Assembly (NCBI RefSeq): GCF_040730185.1
Contig: NZ_CP160402.1
Coordinates: 2,356,001 to 2,420,000, forward strand
Direction of reading: 5' to 3'
DNA: 64,000 nt
Source of the DNA: Streptomyces sp. Je 1-332
GTDB lineage: Bacteria; Actinomycetota; Actinomycetes; Streptomycetales; Streptomycetaceae
The translations under genes were made by a program, and so were the position numbers. Of this stretch, positions 1 through 8,461 are shown piece by piece. Position 1 is the first letter of the stretch. Every line of letters begins with the position of its first letter. The notes beneath the pieces are model-generated. The model made no database searches, had not been told where the DNA came from, and saw nothing but the letters and a program-made list of their open reading frames with translations.

Positions 1-930
1 GGCGACCAACCGTTCCAATGAGAGGGCGTGATCGTCCACGAGGTCCATGAGCGCCTGCAGTGCTGAGCTCGGCCGGCGGTTCGAGGCAGTGCCCAGATAT
101 GTGGTCCAGCGCAGGTCGCACTCATGGACTTCGAGCACGCGTAGTTCGGGCATACGGGGGACTGCGAAGGCAGGCAGGAAGGTCAGGCCTAGTCCATTGC
201 GGACCAGGGCTGCGGCCATCGCGAAGTCGGGGATCTCGAAGGCTACTTTGCGTTCGACCCCGGCTGTGACGAAGGCGCGGTCGACCACTTCACGGTTGCC
301 GTGTCCCGGCGGGGAGTCGACAAACGGTTCATCCTGCAGGTCGGCGAGTGTCACATGTTGCTGCTCTGCCAGTCGATGGGTGGCGGGGACCACGAGGGCC
401 AAGGGCACGGTGCTCAGTGCGCGGGCGTCGATCCCGGCCGGCTTCTTTCCCGGGAGCGCAAGGAAAGCGACGTCGAGATCCCCTCTGATCAGTGCCTGGG
501 AGAAGCCTGACGAGCCGGTGGTGGACAGTCGCAGCCTGACTTCCACAGCTGGGTGGACGGCGTGGAGCCGCCCGAGCAGGGCGGGGAGGTCGACCACCTG
601 TACCGATGCCATGGCGCCCACGCTCACACTGCCGCGGAGCGTGTGCTGCGCATCCCGTACTGCGTCCTGAGCCGCCTGCGCGGCGCGCAAAGTTGCACGC
701 GCCTCGGGCAGGAGGGCCGCCCCGGCTCCGGTGAGCCGTACCCCCTGCGCTGAGCGCTCGAACAGGCGGCAGCTCAGTTCACGTTCCAGGGCGCGGATGG
801 CGGCGGAGACCCCGGACTGCACGACATGCAGTCGCTGGGCAGCGTGCGTAAAGCTCAATTCTTCCGCGACCGCGAGGAAGTGCTCCAGCTGTCGTAGCTC
901 CATTTCAGCAGTATCACTCACATTGCTCAT
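1..930 (-). CDS. LysR-family transcriptional regulator (3' end outside window)
   Basis: The protein starts MSNVSDTAEMELRQLEHF and runs as an N-terminal winged helix-turn-helix (about residues 10-70, with LSFTHAAQRLHVVQSGVS as the recognition region) followed by a LysR substrate-binding domain. 310 codons are visible and no stop is reached before the window edge, so only a few C-terminal residues should be missing. It is divergent from the YczE-like gene at 1052, the usual arrangement for a LysR regulator and its target, and a TGA-N11-TCA dyad lies between them. The ligand cannot be told. The family call is secure; regulation of the downstream transporter set is inferred. Confidence 0.9.
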   Translation of the reverse strand, partial: MSNVSDTAEMELRQLEHFLAVAEELSFTHAAQRLHVVQSGVSAAIRALERELSCRLFERSAQGVRLTGAGAALLPEARATLRAAQAAQDAVRDAQHTLRGSVSVGAMASVQVVDLPALLGRLHAVHPAVEVRLRLSTTGSSGFSQALIRGDLDVAFLALPGKKPAGIDARALSTVPLALVVPATHRLAEQQHVTLADLQDEPFVDSPPGHGNREVVDRAFVTAGVERKVAFEIPDFAMAAALVRNGLGLTFLPAFAVPRMPELRVLEVHECDLRWTTYLGTASNRRPSSALQALMDLVDDHALSLERLVA

Positions 931-939
931 GGGTAGCAA

Positions 940-960
940 AATGATTCATTTGCAGTCATT
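940..960. promoter_or_regulatory. LysR-type box between divergent genes
   Basis: The dyad AATGA-N11-TCATT fits the T-N11-A pattern bound by LysR proteins. It lies 10 bp upstream of the LysR start and about 90 bp upstream of the GTG at 1052, where it could serve autoregulation and activation of the divergent gene. AT-rich sequence is unusual in this genome, which adds weight. No footprint is available. Confidence 0.5.
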
Positions 961-1051
961 AATGCTGATGGCGACTATGGAATGGAAGTCGGAATCAGGC
1001 CAGCTGTCGTGACTTCATCTGTATAGGCCGCCACCACCACAGGAGTGCTTC

Positions 1052-1759
1052 GTGTCTGGTATGGGGTTTCTGCTCGGCCGCCGCCTGCTGCAGCTGTACG
1101 CGGGGCTGGCGCTGTACGGAGCGAGTTCCGCGCTGCTCGTGGAATCCGGCCTGGGTCTCGAACCGTGGAATGTGCTGCATCAGGGCCTGGCGGAGCTCAC
1201 CGGATACTCCATCGGCGTGGTGTCGATCATCGCGGGCGCCTTGGTGCTCCTGCTGTGGATACCTCTACGTCAGCGCCCCGGGCTCGGCACCGTGTCCAAC
1301 GTCATCGTTGTCGGCGTGGCGATGGACGGCGCCCTCGCCCTGCTGCCGGACATCCACGGACTTGTGGCCCGTGGCGCCGTGCTCGTCGGCGGGATCGTGC
1401 TCAATGGTGCGGCGACCGGCCTTTACATCGCGGCGCGGTTCGGCCCTGGCCCGCGGGACGGTCTGATGACGGGTCTGCACCAGCTCACTGGACGGTCGAT
1501 CCGTCTGATGCGGACTTCGGTCGAGGTGGTGGTCGTGGTCACGGGTCTGGCCCTGGGCGGCACGGTGGGTTTCGGCACGCTGCTGTACGCCCTGTCGATC
1601 GGGCCACTCGCTCAGTTCTTCCTGCGCGTCTTCGCCCTTCCCGCCCGGCCGGCCCGCGATACAGCCGCGCAGCCACCCCTACCGCCGCACGAGGTCCCTG
1701 GCCCGGATACGTGTCCACGAGCCCACCCCACTCCGCCGCCCGCTGACCCCACCTGTTGA
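1052..1759 (+). CDS. YczE-like integral membrane protein
   Basis: A 235-residue polytopic membrane protein of the YczE/YyaS family. It begins near GFLLGRRLLQLYAGLALYG and has about five hydrophobic segments; the conserved GLGLEPWNVLHQGLAELTG region follows the first helix and a second GPRDGLMTGLHQLTG block repeats the pattern. The last 35 residues are Pro-rich and hydrophilic. The GTG start at 1052 is supported by AGGAG at 1041-1045 with a 6-nt spacer. It lies first in a probable operon with the MFS gene 27 bp downstream. Function is unknown; YczE genes are often next to a regulator, as here. Confidence 0.82.
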   Translation: MSGMGFLLGRRLLQLYAGLALYGASSALLVESGLGLEPWNVLHQGLAELTGYSIGVVSIIAGALVLLLWIPLRQRPGLGTVSNVIVVGVAMDGALALLPDIHGLVARGAVLVGGIVLNGAATGLYIAARFGPGPRDGLMTGLHQLTGRSIRLMRTSVEVVVVVTGLALGGTVGFGTLLYALSIGPLAQFFLRVFALPARPARDTAAQPPLPPHEVPGPDTCPRAHPTPPPADPTC

Positions 1760-1786
1760 ACCTCCAATCACCGGAAGGGAGCCCTC

Positions 1787-3073
1787 ATGCTCACCACCCA
1801 AGAAGCCCGCCGACAGCCAAGCCTCCAGACAGCTCCCTCCACCGCGACCCGCCCCTCGTCGGCTGAGGAAGGCCGGAGCCGCCGCGCCTCGCACACGGCC
1901 GGGTTCTGGTTCGTGACCGCAGGCTTTGCCGTGCTGATGGCTTTCGGCACCGTGCCGACCCCGCTGTGGCAGCTGTACGCGGCACGGGACAACTTCGGGG
2001 CGACCACGGTGACCGTCGCCTACTCCTCGATGGTCGTGGGCGCCGTGGCGGCCTTTGTCGGTTTGGGGCATCTGTCGGACCGGATGGGGCGGCGACGCCT
2101 CGTCATACCGGGCCTGGTGGTGGGCATCGTCGCGTCGGTCACTCTGATCCTCTGGCAGTCACTGCCGGGGCTGATCGTCGGCCGGGTTCTCACCGGCCTC
2201 GCCATGGGGCTGATGGCCTCCACCGCGACCGCGTACCTGCACGATCTGTACCGTCGGGGACAGCCGGGGAAGGCGACCTCGCCATTGCCGGGCATCGTGG
2301 CGACCGCTGCCAACATCGGTGGGCTGGCCGTCGGCCCGCTACTCGCCGGGATGGTCGCCGCATGGCTTCCCGCGCCGCTGACCTGGGCCCCGGCGATCTG
2401 CACCCTTGCGCTCACCGTGTGTCTGGTGCTGGCACTCGTCACGCCCGAGACCGTGGACCGCGATCCGGGCGCTTCCCGCCCAGCCGCCCGGTTCGCGCTG
2501 CGTCCGGGGAGCAAGACGACGTTCGTTGCTGCCGGGCTGCTGGGCGCCATCGCATTCGCGAACTTCGGACTGACTTCGGCGCTTGGCGGCGAGGTGCTGC
2601 ACGACGCGCTGCACGTCGACTCCATCCTGGTCGCGGGAGTGGCGGTCTCCCTCATGTTCGCCTGCGCGGCGGTGGCCCAGATCGTGTGGGGGCGGCTGCC
2701 CGCATCGCGGATTCTTCGCATGGGCTGCCTCTCCTTCCCGATGGGCCTAGCGCTGTGCGCGCTGAGCATCTATCACCCGGCCCTCTGGCTTTACCTGTGC
2801 GCGGTGTCCGTGTCCGGGGCGGGCTCCGGCCTGCTGTTCAAGGGTGCCATCGACCGCGCCATCTCGGCGGCCGACCCCACCTCCCGCGCCGGCGTACTCG
2901 CCATGTACTTCGTCATCGCATACATCGGGATAGGCCTGCCGGCCGTCCTCTTCGGCATCGTCATCAGCTACGTCGGTCTCGGAACCGGGATGATCGGATT
3001 CGCGGCCATCCTGTCCCTGGGTGCCGTCGCCTCGACCATCGCCGTCTCGCGCGGCCGCACTGGAAGGGTCTGA
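1787..3073 (+). CDS. MFS transporter
   Basis: A 428-residue major facilitator permease. About 35 hydrophilic residues precede the first helix (FWFVTAGFAVLMAFGTVPTP). The loop between helices 2 and 3 has the MFS signature GHLSDRMGRRRLVI, and twelve hydrophobic segments follow, with a cytoplasmic loop near residues 220-240. GGAAGGGAG precedes the ATG at a good distance. It lies between the YczE-like gene and the panE-like gene in one transcription unit, probably under the LysR regulator. The substrate is unknown; a drug or small organic acid exporter is the broad expectation. Confidence 0.87.
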   Translation: MLTTQEARRQPSLQTAPSTATRPSSAEEGRSRRASHTAGFWFVTAGFAVLMAFGTVPTPLWQLYAARDNFGATTVTVAYSSMVVGAVAAFVGLGHLSDRMGRRRLVIPGLVVGIVASVTLILWQSLPGLIVGRVLTGLAMGLMASTATAYLHDLYRRGQPGKATSPLPGIVATAANIGGLAVGPLLAGMVAAWLPAPLTWAPAICTLALTVCLVLALVTPETVDRDPGASRPAARFALRPGSKTTFVAAGLLGAIAFANFGLTSALGGEVLHDALHVDSILVAGVAVSLMFACAAVAQIVWGRLPASRILRMGCLSFPMGLALCALSIYHPALWLYLCAVSVSGAGSGLLFKGAIDRAISAADPTSRAGVLAMYFVIAYIGIGLPAVLFGIVISYVGLGTGMIGFAAILSLGAVASTIAVSRGRTGRV

Positions 3074-3077
3074 CCTC

Positions 3078-4088
3078 ATGCGCTACATCATCATCGGAGC
3101 AGGAGCGATCGGCGGCACGGTGGCCGGGCGACTCACCGAGGCAGGACACGACGTCGTACTCGTTGCACGTGGCGCCCACTACGAAGCGCTGCGCGATCAC
3201 GGCCTGCGTGTGTCGACACCCGACGGCGCCCGCACCCACCCGCTCCCCACCGTCCAACACCCTCATGAACTCGGCGAGCTACACCCGGACGATGTCCTCT
3301 TCCTCGCGGTCAAGACACAGGACAGCCAGGCGGCGCTCGACGACTGGAGCCTACGCCCGGTCGCGGGCGGCGGCACTGCGGCTCAGCGGCTGCCCTTGAT
3401 CTGCGCCCAGAATGGCGTCGAGAGCGAACGCATGGCGCTGCGCCGCTTCCGCCATGTCTACGGAATGTGTGTCTGGCTGCCTTCTACCTATGTCGAGCCG
3501 GGCGCCGTCTCCGCCGCTGGTGCCCCTTACACCGGCATCCTCCACCTGGGCCGCTATCCGTCGGGCGTCGATGAGACGGCGCGCGCCATCGCGGCCGACC
3601 TGGAGATGACCAAGCTGCTCGCGCCGGTCGTGCCGGACGTCATGCGCTGGAAGTACGGCAAACTCCTCGCCAACCTGATCAACGCCATCGAGGCCGTCAG
3701 CGGGCCGGTCACCAGCAGTGCGGCCATCGAACTCCTCACGCGGGCCCAGGCCGAGGGCCGTACTGTGCTTAAGGCGGCTGGCATCGAGGCAGCGAGCGAG
3801 CAGGAACAAGCAGAAGCCCGCGGCGACCGCATTCGCTTTGAGGCTGTCGAGGGCGCCCCTCGGAGCGGCAGTTCCTCCTGGCAGAGTCTCGCCCGCGGCA
3901 CCGGCACCATCGAGGCGGATTATCTGAACGGTGAGATCGCGCTCCTGGGCCGCCTACACGGCGTTCCGACTCCGGTGAACGAGGGGCTGCGGCAGGTCGC
4001 GAACGCGTTCGCGCGAGAACAGAGGCAACCTGGGTCGATGCCAGTGGACGAAATGACGGCGCTGCTGGACGCCCTCGGGCGCGGCTAG
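3078..4088 (+). CDS. Ketopantoate reductase-like oxidoreductase (PanE/ApbA family)
   Basis: A 336-residue NADPH-dependent reductase. The N-terminus MRYIIIGAGAIGGTVAGRL is a Rossmann fold with GxGxxG, and AVKTQDSQAAL and CAQNGVESE match the ApbA substrate region; the helical C-terminal domain starts near residue 190. The ATG at 3078 follows the MFS stop by 4 bp, indicating coupled translation, and an upstream in-frame start at 3021 would overlap the MFS gene by 53 bp. True panE reduces 2-dehydropantoate for CoA synthesis, but ApbA paralogues in exporter operons often act on other 2-keto acids, so the substrate is left open. Confidence 0.82.
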   Translation: MRYIIIGAGAIGGTVAGRLTEAGHDVVLVARGAHYEALRDHGLRVSTPDGARTHPLPTVQHPHELGELHPDDVLFLAVKTQDSQAALDDWSLRPVAGGGTAAQRLPLICAQNGVESERMALRRFRHVYGMCVWLPSTYVEPGAVSAAGAPYTGILHLGRYPSGVDETARAIAADLEMTKLLAPVVPDVMRWKYGKLLANLINAIEAVSGPVTSSAAIELLTRAQAEGRTVLKAAGIEAASEQEQAEARGDRIRFEAVEGAPRSGSSSWQSLARGTGTIEADYLNGEIALLGRLHGVPTPVNEGLRQVANAFAREQRQPGSMPVDEMTALLDALGRG

Positions 4089-4172
4089 GTCGTCGTCTCC
4101 TTCGCTCCCATACCGGACGCTGCCGCGGTCCTCGACGCCTTGGAGCGCGCCTCCAACGAGAACGAGACGTAA
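4089..4172 (+). pseudogene. Short C-terminal gene remnant
   Basis: Directly after the panE-like stop, one frame reads VVVSFAPIPDAAAVLDALER and ends at TAA. It has no start codon and looks like the C-terminal end of a lost gene. The parent family is not recognised. It marks the left edge of the decayed region that extends to about 9250. Confidence 0.35.
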
Positions 4173-4175
4173 GAC

Positions 4176-4440
4176 GCGCCTGCCGTCCACTCTCCCGTCG
4201 CTCGCCCCGTCGCATTCCCGTGGCCGCTTCCAGCCGCCTGCGGTTGCCCGGGAACCGCCTCCACTCCTGGCGGACTCGGCGCTCCTCCGGGCAACAGCTC
4301 GGACAACAACTCCACGTCACCGGGATGGGTCCGGGGCGGGGACTCCTCGTACGAGTACAACGGCTCCACGGACAACATGGCCTTTGTGAACATCTGCCTC
4401 CTCGATTCAAAGGGACACCCTCGCCGCCACACAGGGCAAG
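4176..4440 (+). pseudogene. Fragment of an unrecognised Ser/Asn-rich protein
   Basis: One frame gives a protein-like stretch with PGNSSDNNSTSPGWVRGG, then DSSYEYNGSTDNMAFVNICL. Composition is that of a surface or phage tail protein. There is no credible start, and the frame runs into Arg-rich translation typical of a wrong frame after about 4440. Bounds are approximate and the parent family is unknown. Confidence 0.3.
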
Positions 4441-4460
4441 AAGCGGCACGACCGCGACGG

Positions 4461-5170
4461 ACTCAAGGACTGAGAACCGCTCCTTCTGGGCCTCGTACCT
4501 CCAGGATGGCTTCGCCTCGAACGAGGATGAGCGCACCGCCCCCGACGTGGAGGCCGACGAGCCGGACGGAGCACCCCAGGCTGCACCCGACGCGGAGACC
4601 ACCCCGGACACGGCGGTCGTCAACGACGCGCCCCAGCCCGCTCGGAGCGACGTAGCTACCCCGCAGACAGATGCGGTGGACGAGCCAGGCCCAGCAGACG
4701 CCGCCGCACCGCGCTCCCCGGAAACGAGCAGCACCAACACCCCGCACGCCGACACCGCGCCCGAGCAGAGCCGCGACGCCGAGTCCGCTGCTGCACACCC
4801 AGCACCGCCGGCACCGCCGCCCCGGCTGCCGGCCCGGCCGGCGAGCCAAGCCCCAAGCCGCAGCCGAAGCAGCCCGATGGGCGCGCCGATGAGGAGGTAG
4901 CCCAGCCTGCTCCCCGTCCGGAGCCCGGACCCCTGCTGGCACGTATGGGGCGTCGCCTGATCGAATTGGTGCAGGCCGCCGCTCGGAAGATTGCCGAACT
5001 GTGGCGCAGCAGCCGGGATCGGCTGCCCCGGCTCATGACGTTCCTGCGTCGTCTGGTGCGACGGGTGCGCGACTGGCCTGAGTCCCGCCGCCTGACAGGC
5101 CTGCAGGCGCTCGAGTTCCCGAACGTCGAAGGCGACTCGCTGGCCGCCCGCGTGTCCAGTGGGCAGGCTT
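4461..5170 (+). pseudogene. Frameshifted gene: acidic Ala/Pro-rich half joined to a basic helical half
   Basis: The first part reads FWASYLQDGFASNEDE then a long Ala/Pro/Asp-rich stretch in one frame. Near 4790-4820 sensible coding moves to another frame (PSPKPQPKQPDGRADEEVAQ), passes through LLARMGRRLIELVQAAARKI and ends near LEFPNVEGDSLAARV. A basic amphipathic helix after an acidic disordered linker would fit a plasmid or phage mobilisation or structural protein, but no family is recognised. At least one frameshift and loss of the end make it a pseudogene. Confidence 0.4.
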
Positions 5171-5284
5171 GCTTCCCGAGCCTGGCCGTTTCGGGCAGGC
5201 GTCCCGTCGCGTCTCCTGGTGGAGGCCGACAACGTGGGCGCAGCTCGCGGCGGGTAGGCTCCCCGGCCGCTCCAGCGACACACG

Positions 5285-5448
5285 GTGGGTGCCGGACCGC
5301 GCCTCCGATGGCGGGCCGGGCATCACGCGCTGCGGCACATGGCCGCCCTGCGGGCCGCCGGCATCGACGTCGACCAGGACGTGACCCGTCGTCTGGCTTT
5401 GGCACTCGGCGACGACTTCGACGGCGCCCCCCCACTGCCCCCCCCGTT
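5285..5448 (+). pseudogene. 5' part of a phage-type gene split by the IS110 element
   Basis: One frame reads RHMAALRAAGIDVDQDVTRR, then LALALGDDFDGAPPLPP, and breaks off in a C-rich tract exactly where the IS110 element begins. The continuation is found on the other side of the element at 6928-7232. Sequence just upstream (5170-5285) also looks coding but in shifted frames. The family is not recognised; its place before head-tail type genes suggests a phage structural or accessory protein. Confidence 0.5.
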
Positions 5449-5459
5449 ATGTTTTCCGC

Positions 5460-5704
5460 GGTCCTGCAAGAGGGCCGCTGGCCTCCGGGCCCGGCATGGC
5501 TGGTCCCCCCTGTCGAAGCGATGACCTGGGGGGTGGTGCCACCGGGCCCGAGAGGCGCCGTTGGAGACGCTGATGAGAGGTCCGACTACCGCCCGGCCGA
5601 GCGCAATGCCCGGTCCTTCGCAGGCGGCAGGTCTGCATAACGTGGATGCGCGCACGACGCCAACGCCCAGGCCAGCACGCACAACGTCCGTTCGGGAGGA
5701 CGGT
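5460..5704 (+). ncRNA. Candidate bridge RNA of the IS110 element
   Basis: IS110 recombinases use a bridge RNA transcribed from the noncoding left end to pair with target and donor DNA. Here a strong imperfect stem pairs 5486-5494 (CGGGCCCGG) with 5542-5550 and C-rich 5505-5510 with G-rich 5528-5533, closing a loop at 5511-5527 (TGTCGAAGCGATGACCT). A long internal or terminal loop on a stable stem is the expected bridge-RNA shape. Expression and the target-pairing bases are not shown. Confidence 0.4.
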
Positions 5705-6907
5705 TTGAACGAGTACGACGAGATAGGTGTCTTCCTGGGCCTGGACGTGGGGAAGAGCGCTCACCACGGACACGGACTCACCCCGGCCGGCAAGAAAGTC
5801 TTCGACAAGCAACTGCCCAACACCGAACCGAAGCTGCGGCAGGTCTTCGACAAGCTCCGCGAGAAGTTCGGCACCGTCCTGGTCGTCGTGGACCAGCCGG
5901 CCTCGATCGGCGCTCTGCCGCTGACAGTGGCCCGCGACACGGGCTGCCAGGTCGCCTACCTGCCGGGCCTTTCGATGCGACGGATCGCTGACCTCTACCC
6001 GGGCGAGGCAAAGACCGATGCCCGCGACGCGGCCGTCATCGCGGACGCCGCCCGCACCATGCCGCACACCCTTCGCTCGCTTCAGCTGACCGACGAGATC
6101 ACCGCCGAGCTCACCGTCCTCGTCGGCTTCGACCAGGACCTGGCGGCCGAGGCCACCCGCACATCCAACCGGATCCGGGGCCTGCTCACCCAGTTCCACC
6201 CGTCCCTGGAACGGGTCCTGGGCCCGCGTCTGGATCACCCGGCGGTCACCTGGCTGCTGGAACGCTACGGATCCCCAGCCGCGCTGCGAAGAGCCGGACG
6301 CCGCAGGCTGGTTGAGGTGGTCCGGCCCAAAGCCCCGCGCATGGCAAAACGGCTGACCGACGACGTCTTCGATGCACTCGACGAGCAGACCGTCGTGGTC
6401 CCGGGCACCGGCACCCTGGACATCGTGATCCCCTCGCTGGCCCGCTCGCTCGGCGCCGTTCACGAGCAACGACGGGCGGCAGAATCCCAGATCGCAGCCC
6501 TGCTGGAGGACCACCCTCTTTCCAAGGTCCTGACGTCGCTGCCCGGCGTCGGCGTCAGGACCGCCGCCGCACTGCTGGTCACCGTCGGCGACGGCACCAG
6601 CTTCCCCACCGCCGCCCACCTCGCCTCCTACGCCGGCCTCGCCCCCACCACCAAGTCCTCCGGGACCTCGATCCACGGCGAACACGCCCCACGGGGCGGC
6701 AACCGGCAGCTCAAACGCGCGATGTTCCTGTCCGCGTTCGCTGCCCTGCACGATCCTGCCTCCCGCACCTATTACGACAAATGCCGGGCCAGAGGAAAAA
6801 CCCACACCCAAGCGCTCCTCCGCCTCGCCCGACAACGGATCAACGTGCTGTTTGCAATGCTCCGCGACGGCACCTTCTACGAACCCAGAACCCCACGCCT
6901 CGCTTGA
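5705..6907 (+). CDS. IS110-family transposase (DEDD recombinase)
   Basis: A 400-residue recombinase. The N-terminal RuvC-like domain shows LGLDVGKSAHHG (first Asp), VVVDQPAS, and TDARDAAVIADAAR (the last acidic pair). The C-terminal Tnp domain has LPGVGVRTAAALLVTVGD, then YAGLAPTTKSSGTSIHG with the candidate nucleophilic Ser, and RGGNRQLKRAMFLSAFAAL. TTG at 5705 is preferred because GGGAGGA lies just upstream and the homologous N-terminus begins there; an in-frame ATG at 5561 would run through the candidate bridge RNA. The frame is intact, so the element may be active. Confidence 0.92.
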   Translation: MNEYDEIGVFLGLDVGKSAHHGHGLTPAGKKVFDKQLPNTEPKLRQVFDKLREKFGTVLVVVDQPASIGALPLTVARDTGCQVAYLPGLSMRRIADLYPGEAKTDARDAAVIADAARTMPHTLRSLQLTDEITAELTVLVGFDQDLAAEATRTSNRIRGLLTQFHPSLERVLGPRLDHPAVTWLLERYGSPAALRRAGRRRLVEVVRPKAPRMAKRLTDDVFDALDEQTVVVPGTGTLDIVIPSLARSLGAVHEQRRAAESQIAALLEDHPLSKVLTSLPGVGVRTAAALLVTVGDGTSFPTAAHLASYAGLAPTTKSSGTSIHGEHAPRGGNRQLKRAMFLSAFAALHDPASRTYYDKCRARGKTHTQALLRLARQRINVLFAMLRDGTFYEPRTPRLA

Positions 6908-6927
6908 CGAAAGACATAGAGGCACCC

Positions 6928-7232
6928 CCCCGCCGAGCCCGTACGTCACTCCGACCGAGGTCATTCCGGATGAGGAGAACCTGTCCGACGTCATCCTCGA
7001 CGACTCCACCGGCCAGCCACCCACCGATGTTGAGGGCGTATTCGTGCCTCTCACCCCCTTCGGTTCGACCCTTCAGTGCACCGTCCGTCTCGTCGAGCGC
7101 ACGTTTCTCGGGCCCCGCCGCAACCCCTTCACACGCCTCCTCCAGCCCGCGGGCGCGGTGGTCTCCGAGGGGATCGCCGCCCGTATCCGCGAACGCCTCG
7201 ACGCGCAGGCCGCGCGCACCGACAAGCAGTAA
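6928..7232 (+). pseudogene. 3' part of the IS-interrupted phage-type gene
   Basis: Directly after the IS110 right end the frame reads PPSPYVTPTEVIPDEENLSD, then a C-terminal region VFVPLTPFGSTLQCTVRLVE, ending at TAA 7230-7232. It completes the fragment at 5285-5448. The following gene starts 13 bp later behind AAGGGGAG, so both belonged to one polycistronic phage-like unit. The function is not recognised. Confidence 0.5.
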
Positions 7233-7245
7233 GGGGAGACCACGG

Positions 7246-8109
7246 GTGTCGGCCTACGACCACAAGCCCTTGTGGGCCGGGGCCCACTACGACCCGGCCC
7301 CCGCCGGCGGCGAGGTGACGCGCCTCGACCTTTACGGCACGCCCGAGCGTGACGGCCCAATGGTCGCCTCGGCCGCACCCGCCGTCCGTCTCCGAGCCGG
7401 GGTGTACCGGTTCGCCTTGCCCAACGTCGCCCCGGGCCGCTACTGGGGCACGGTCTCCTTCACCCCGAACTCTGCTTCGCAGCCGGTGACTGACACGGCA
7501 GGCGCCTCGACCTCCCCCTGGGGCAAGGTCTGGTCGGCTCGCCCGAAGCCGTGGCCGACGCCCTCGGCGTCCCGTTGCCCCTCACCTCCGCCCAGCGCAG
7601 CTCCTACGAGGAAGAGATCCGCAACGCGCAGGCCGACGTCGTCGCATACCTCAACCGGCCTCTGGCCCCAACCGCGACCACCTTGCGTGGCGTCGCCCCC
7701 CGCTGGACAGACGCACTCGATGACATCGACGCCTGGCTGGTCCACCTCGATGACATCGCCGAAGTGATCACCTACCGGGCCAATGCGGATGGCACGTACG
7801 ACGTGGACCTACTCGTCGGCCTGAACGGCGCCCAAGAGGAGACGGTCGTGCGGTACGTCGTCGCGCACGCCGCCGAGTCCGCCCGGGCAACGCCCCGACC
7901 AGAGCGCGGGATCGGGGCGTCGTGTGTCCTCGGTGAGCGCGGAAGGGCAGTCGATCTCGTACGACTCGGCCCCCGCCACTGGCCAGGCGGGCGCGCCACC
8001 CACGATCAACAGCCTCAACCGGCTGCGCCGACTCGTGTTCCAACCGCTGACTCGGCCGCCGAGCGCCCCGTGGCCGTACTCGTCCAGCCACATGCGGCGC
8101 CGGCGCTGA
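7246..8109 (+). pseudogene. Frameshifted phage-type protein (possible head-tail connector region)
   Basis: GTG at 7246 with AAGGGGAG upstream begins VSAYDHKPLWAGAHYDPAPA. The good frame is lost near 7500 (VTDTAG) and resumes in another frame as RRLDLPLGQGLVGSPEAVAD, followed by a helical stretch with YEEEIRNAQADVVAYLNRPL and DDIAEVITYRANADGTYDVD. A second shift near 7890-7920 is needed to reach the final segment GQSISYDSAPATGQAGAPPT. Order and size resemble connector or tail-completion genes downstream of phage capsid genes, but this is inference. Two frameshifts make it non-functional. Confidence 0.5.
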
Positions 8110-8127
8110 GCGGAAAGACTGAACTCG

Positions 8128-8460
8128 ATGGCGGTCGTCCTTCCGAACCGGCTGCTGACGCTCTACGCGCTCACGCACCCGTGGGCCCGAGACGCGAACG
8201 GTGTCCCGGTGCCTCCGGACCCGAATAGGCGTCCCGAACCGCGCGGTGCCTGGCCGGGCTCCGCACTGGAGCTGCCCGATGACACGTGGTCCCTGCGGCT
8301 GGACCCCGCTGCATGGCCCGTTGAGCCCGGCGATGTCGTCGGTGTCGAGACCGGCATGACGTGGACCGTCACCGCCGCCCGTCACCACCAGGTGCCCGGT
8401 TGCCCAGCCGTCGACCACGTACAGGTGGCCGCTACCCGTAACCCGCCGGAGGTGCCCTGA
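8128..8460 (+). CDS. Small phage-type hypothetical protein
   Basis: 110 residues, intact, beginning MAVVLPNRLLTLYALTHPWA. It has the compact beta-rich look of phage head-closure or stopper proteins (DPAAWPVEPGDVVGVETGMT followed by WTVTAARHH), and it is followed 1 bp later by the gene for another structural-type protein. Family membership is not certain. It is the only intact phage-type gene left in the relic and probably has no function alone. Confidence 0.5.
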   Translation: MAVVLPNRLLTLYALTHPWARDANGVPVPPDPNRRPEPRGAWPGSALELPDDTWSLRLDPAAWPVEPGDVVGVETGMTWTVTAARHHQVPGCPAVDHVQVAATRNPPEVP

Positions 8461-8461
8461 G

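Larger units (their letters stand above)
5449..6927 (+). mobile_element. IS110-family insertion sequence
   Basis: About 1.48 kb containing one transposase gene (5705-6907), a long noncoding left end of about 255 bp and a very short right end of about 20 bp. That asymmetry is typical of the IS110 group, which lacks terminal inverted repeats. Boundaries are inferred from the interrupted host gene: coding stops inside a run of C at about 5440-5450 and resumes in a similar C-run at 6927. Because both flanks are C-rich, the exact junctions and any 2-bp core cannot be fixed from the sequence alone. Confidence 0.72.

Noticed and set aside
4220..4900. A single intact gene of 226 codons
   Set aside because: Only its second half has protein-like composition; sensible coding changes frame on both sides, so it is better called a frameshifted remnant.
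5561..5704. Longer N-terminus of the IS110 transposase from ATG 5561
   Set aside because: The extra residues have no family character and overlap the noncoding left end; TTG 5705 has a good ribosome site.
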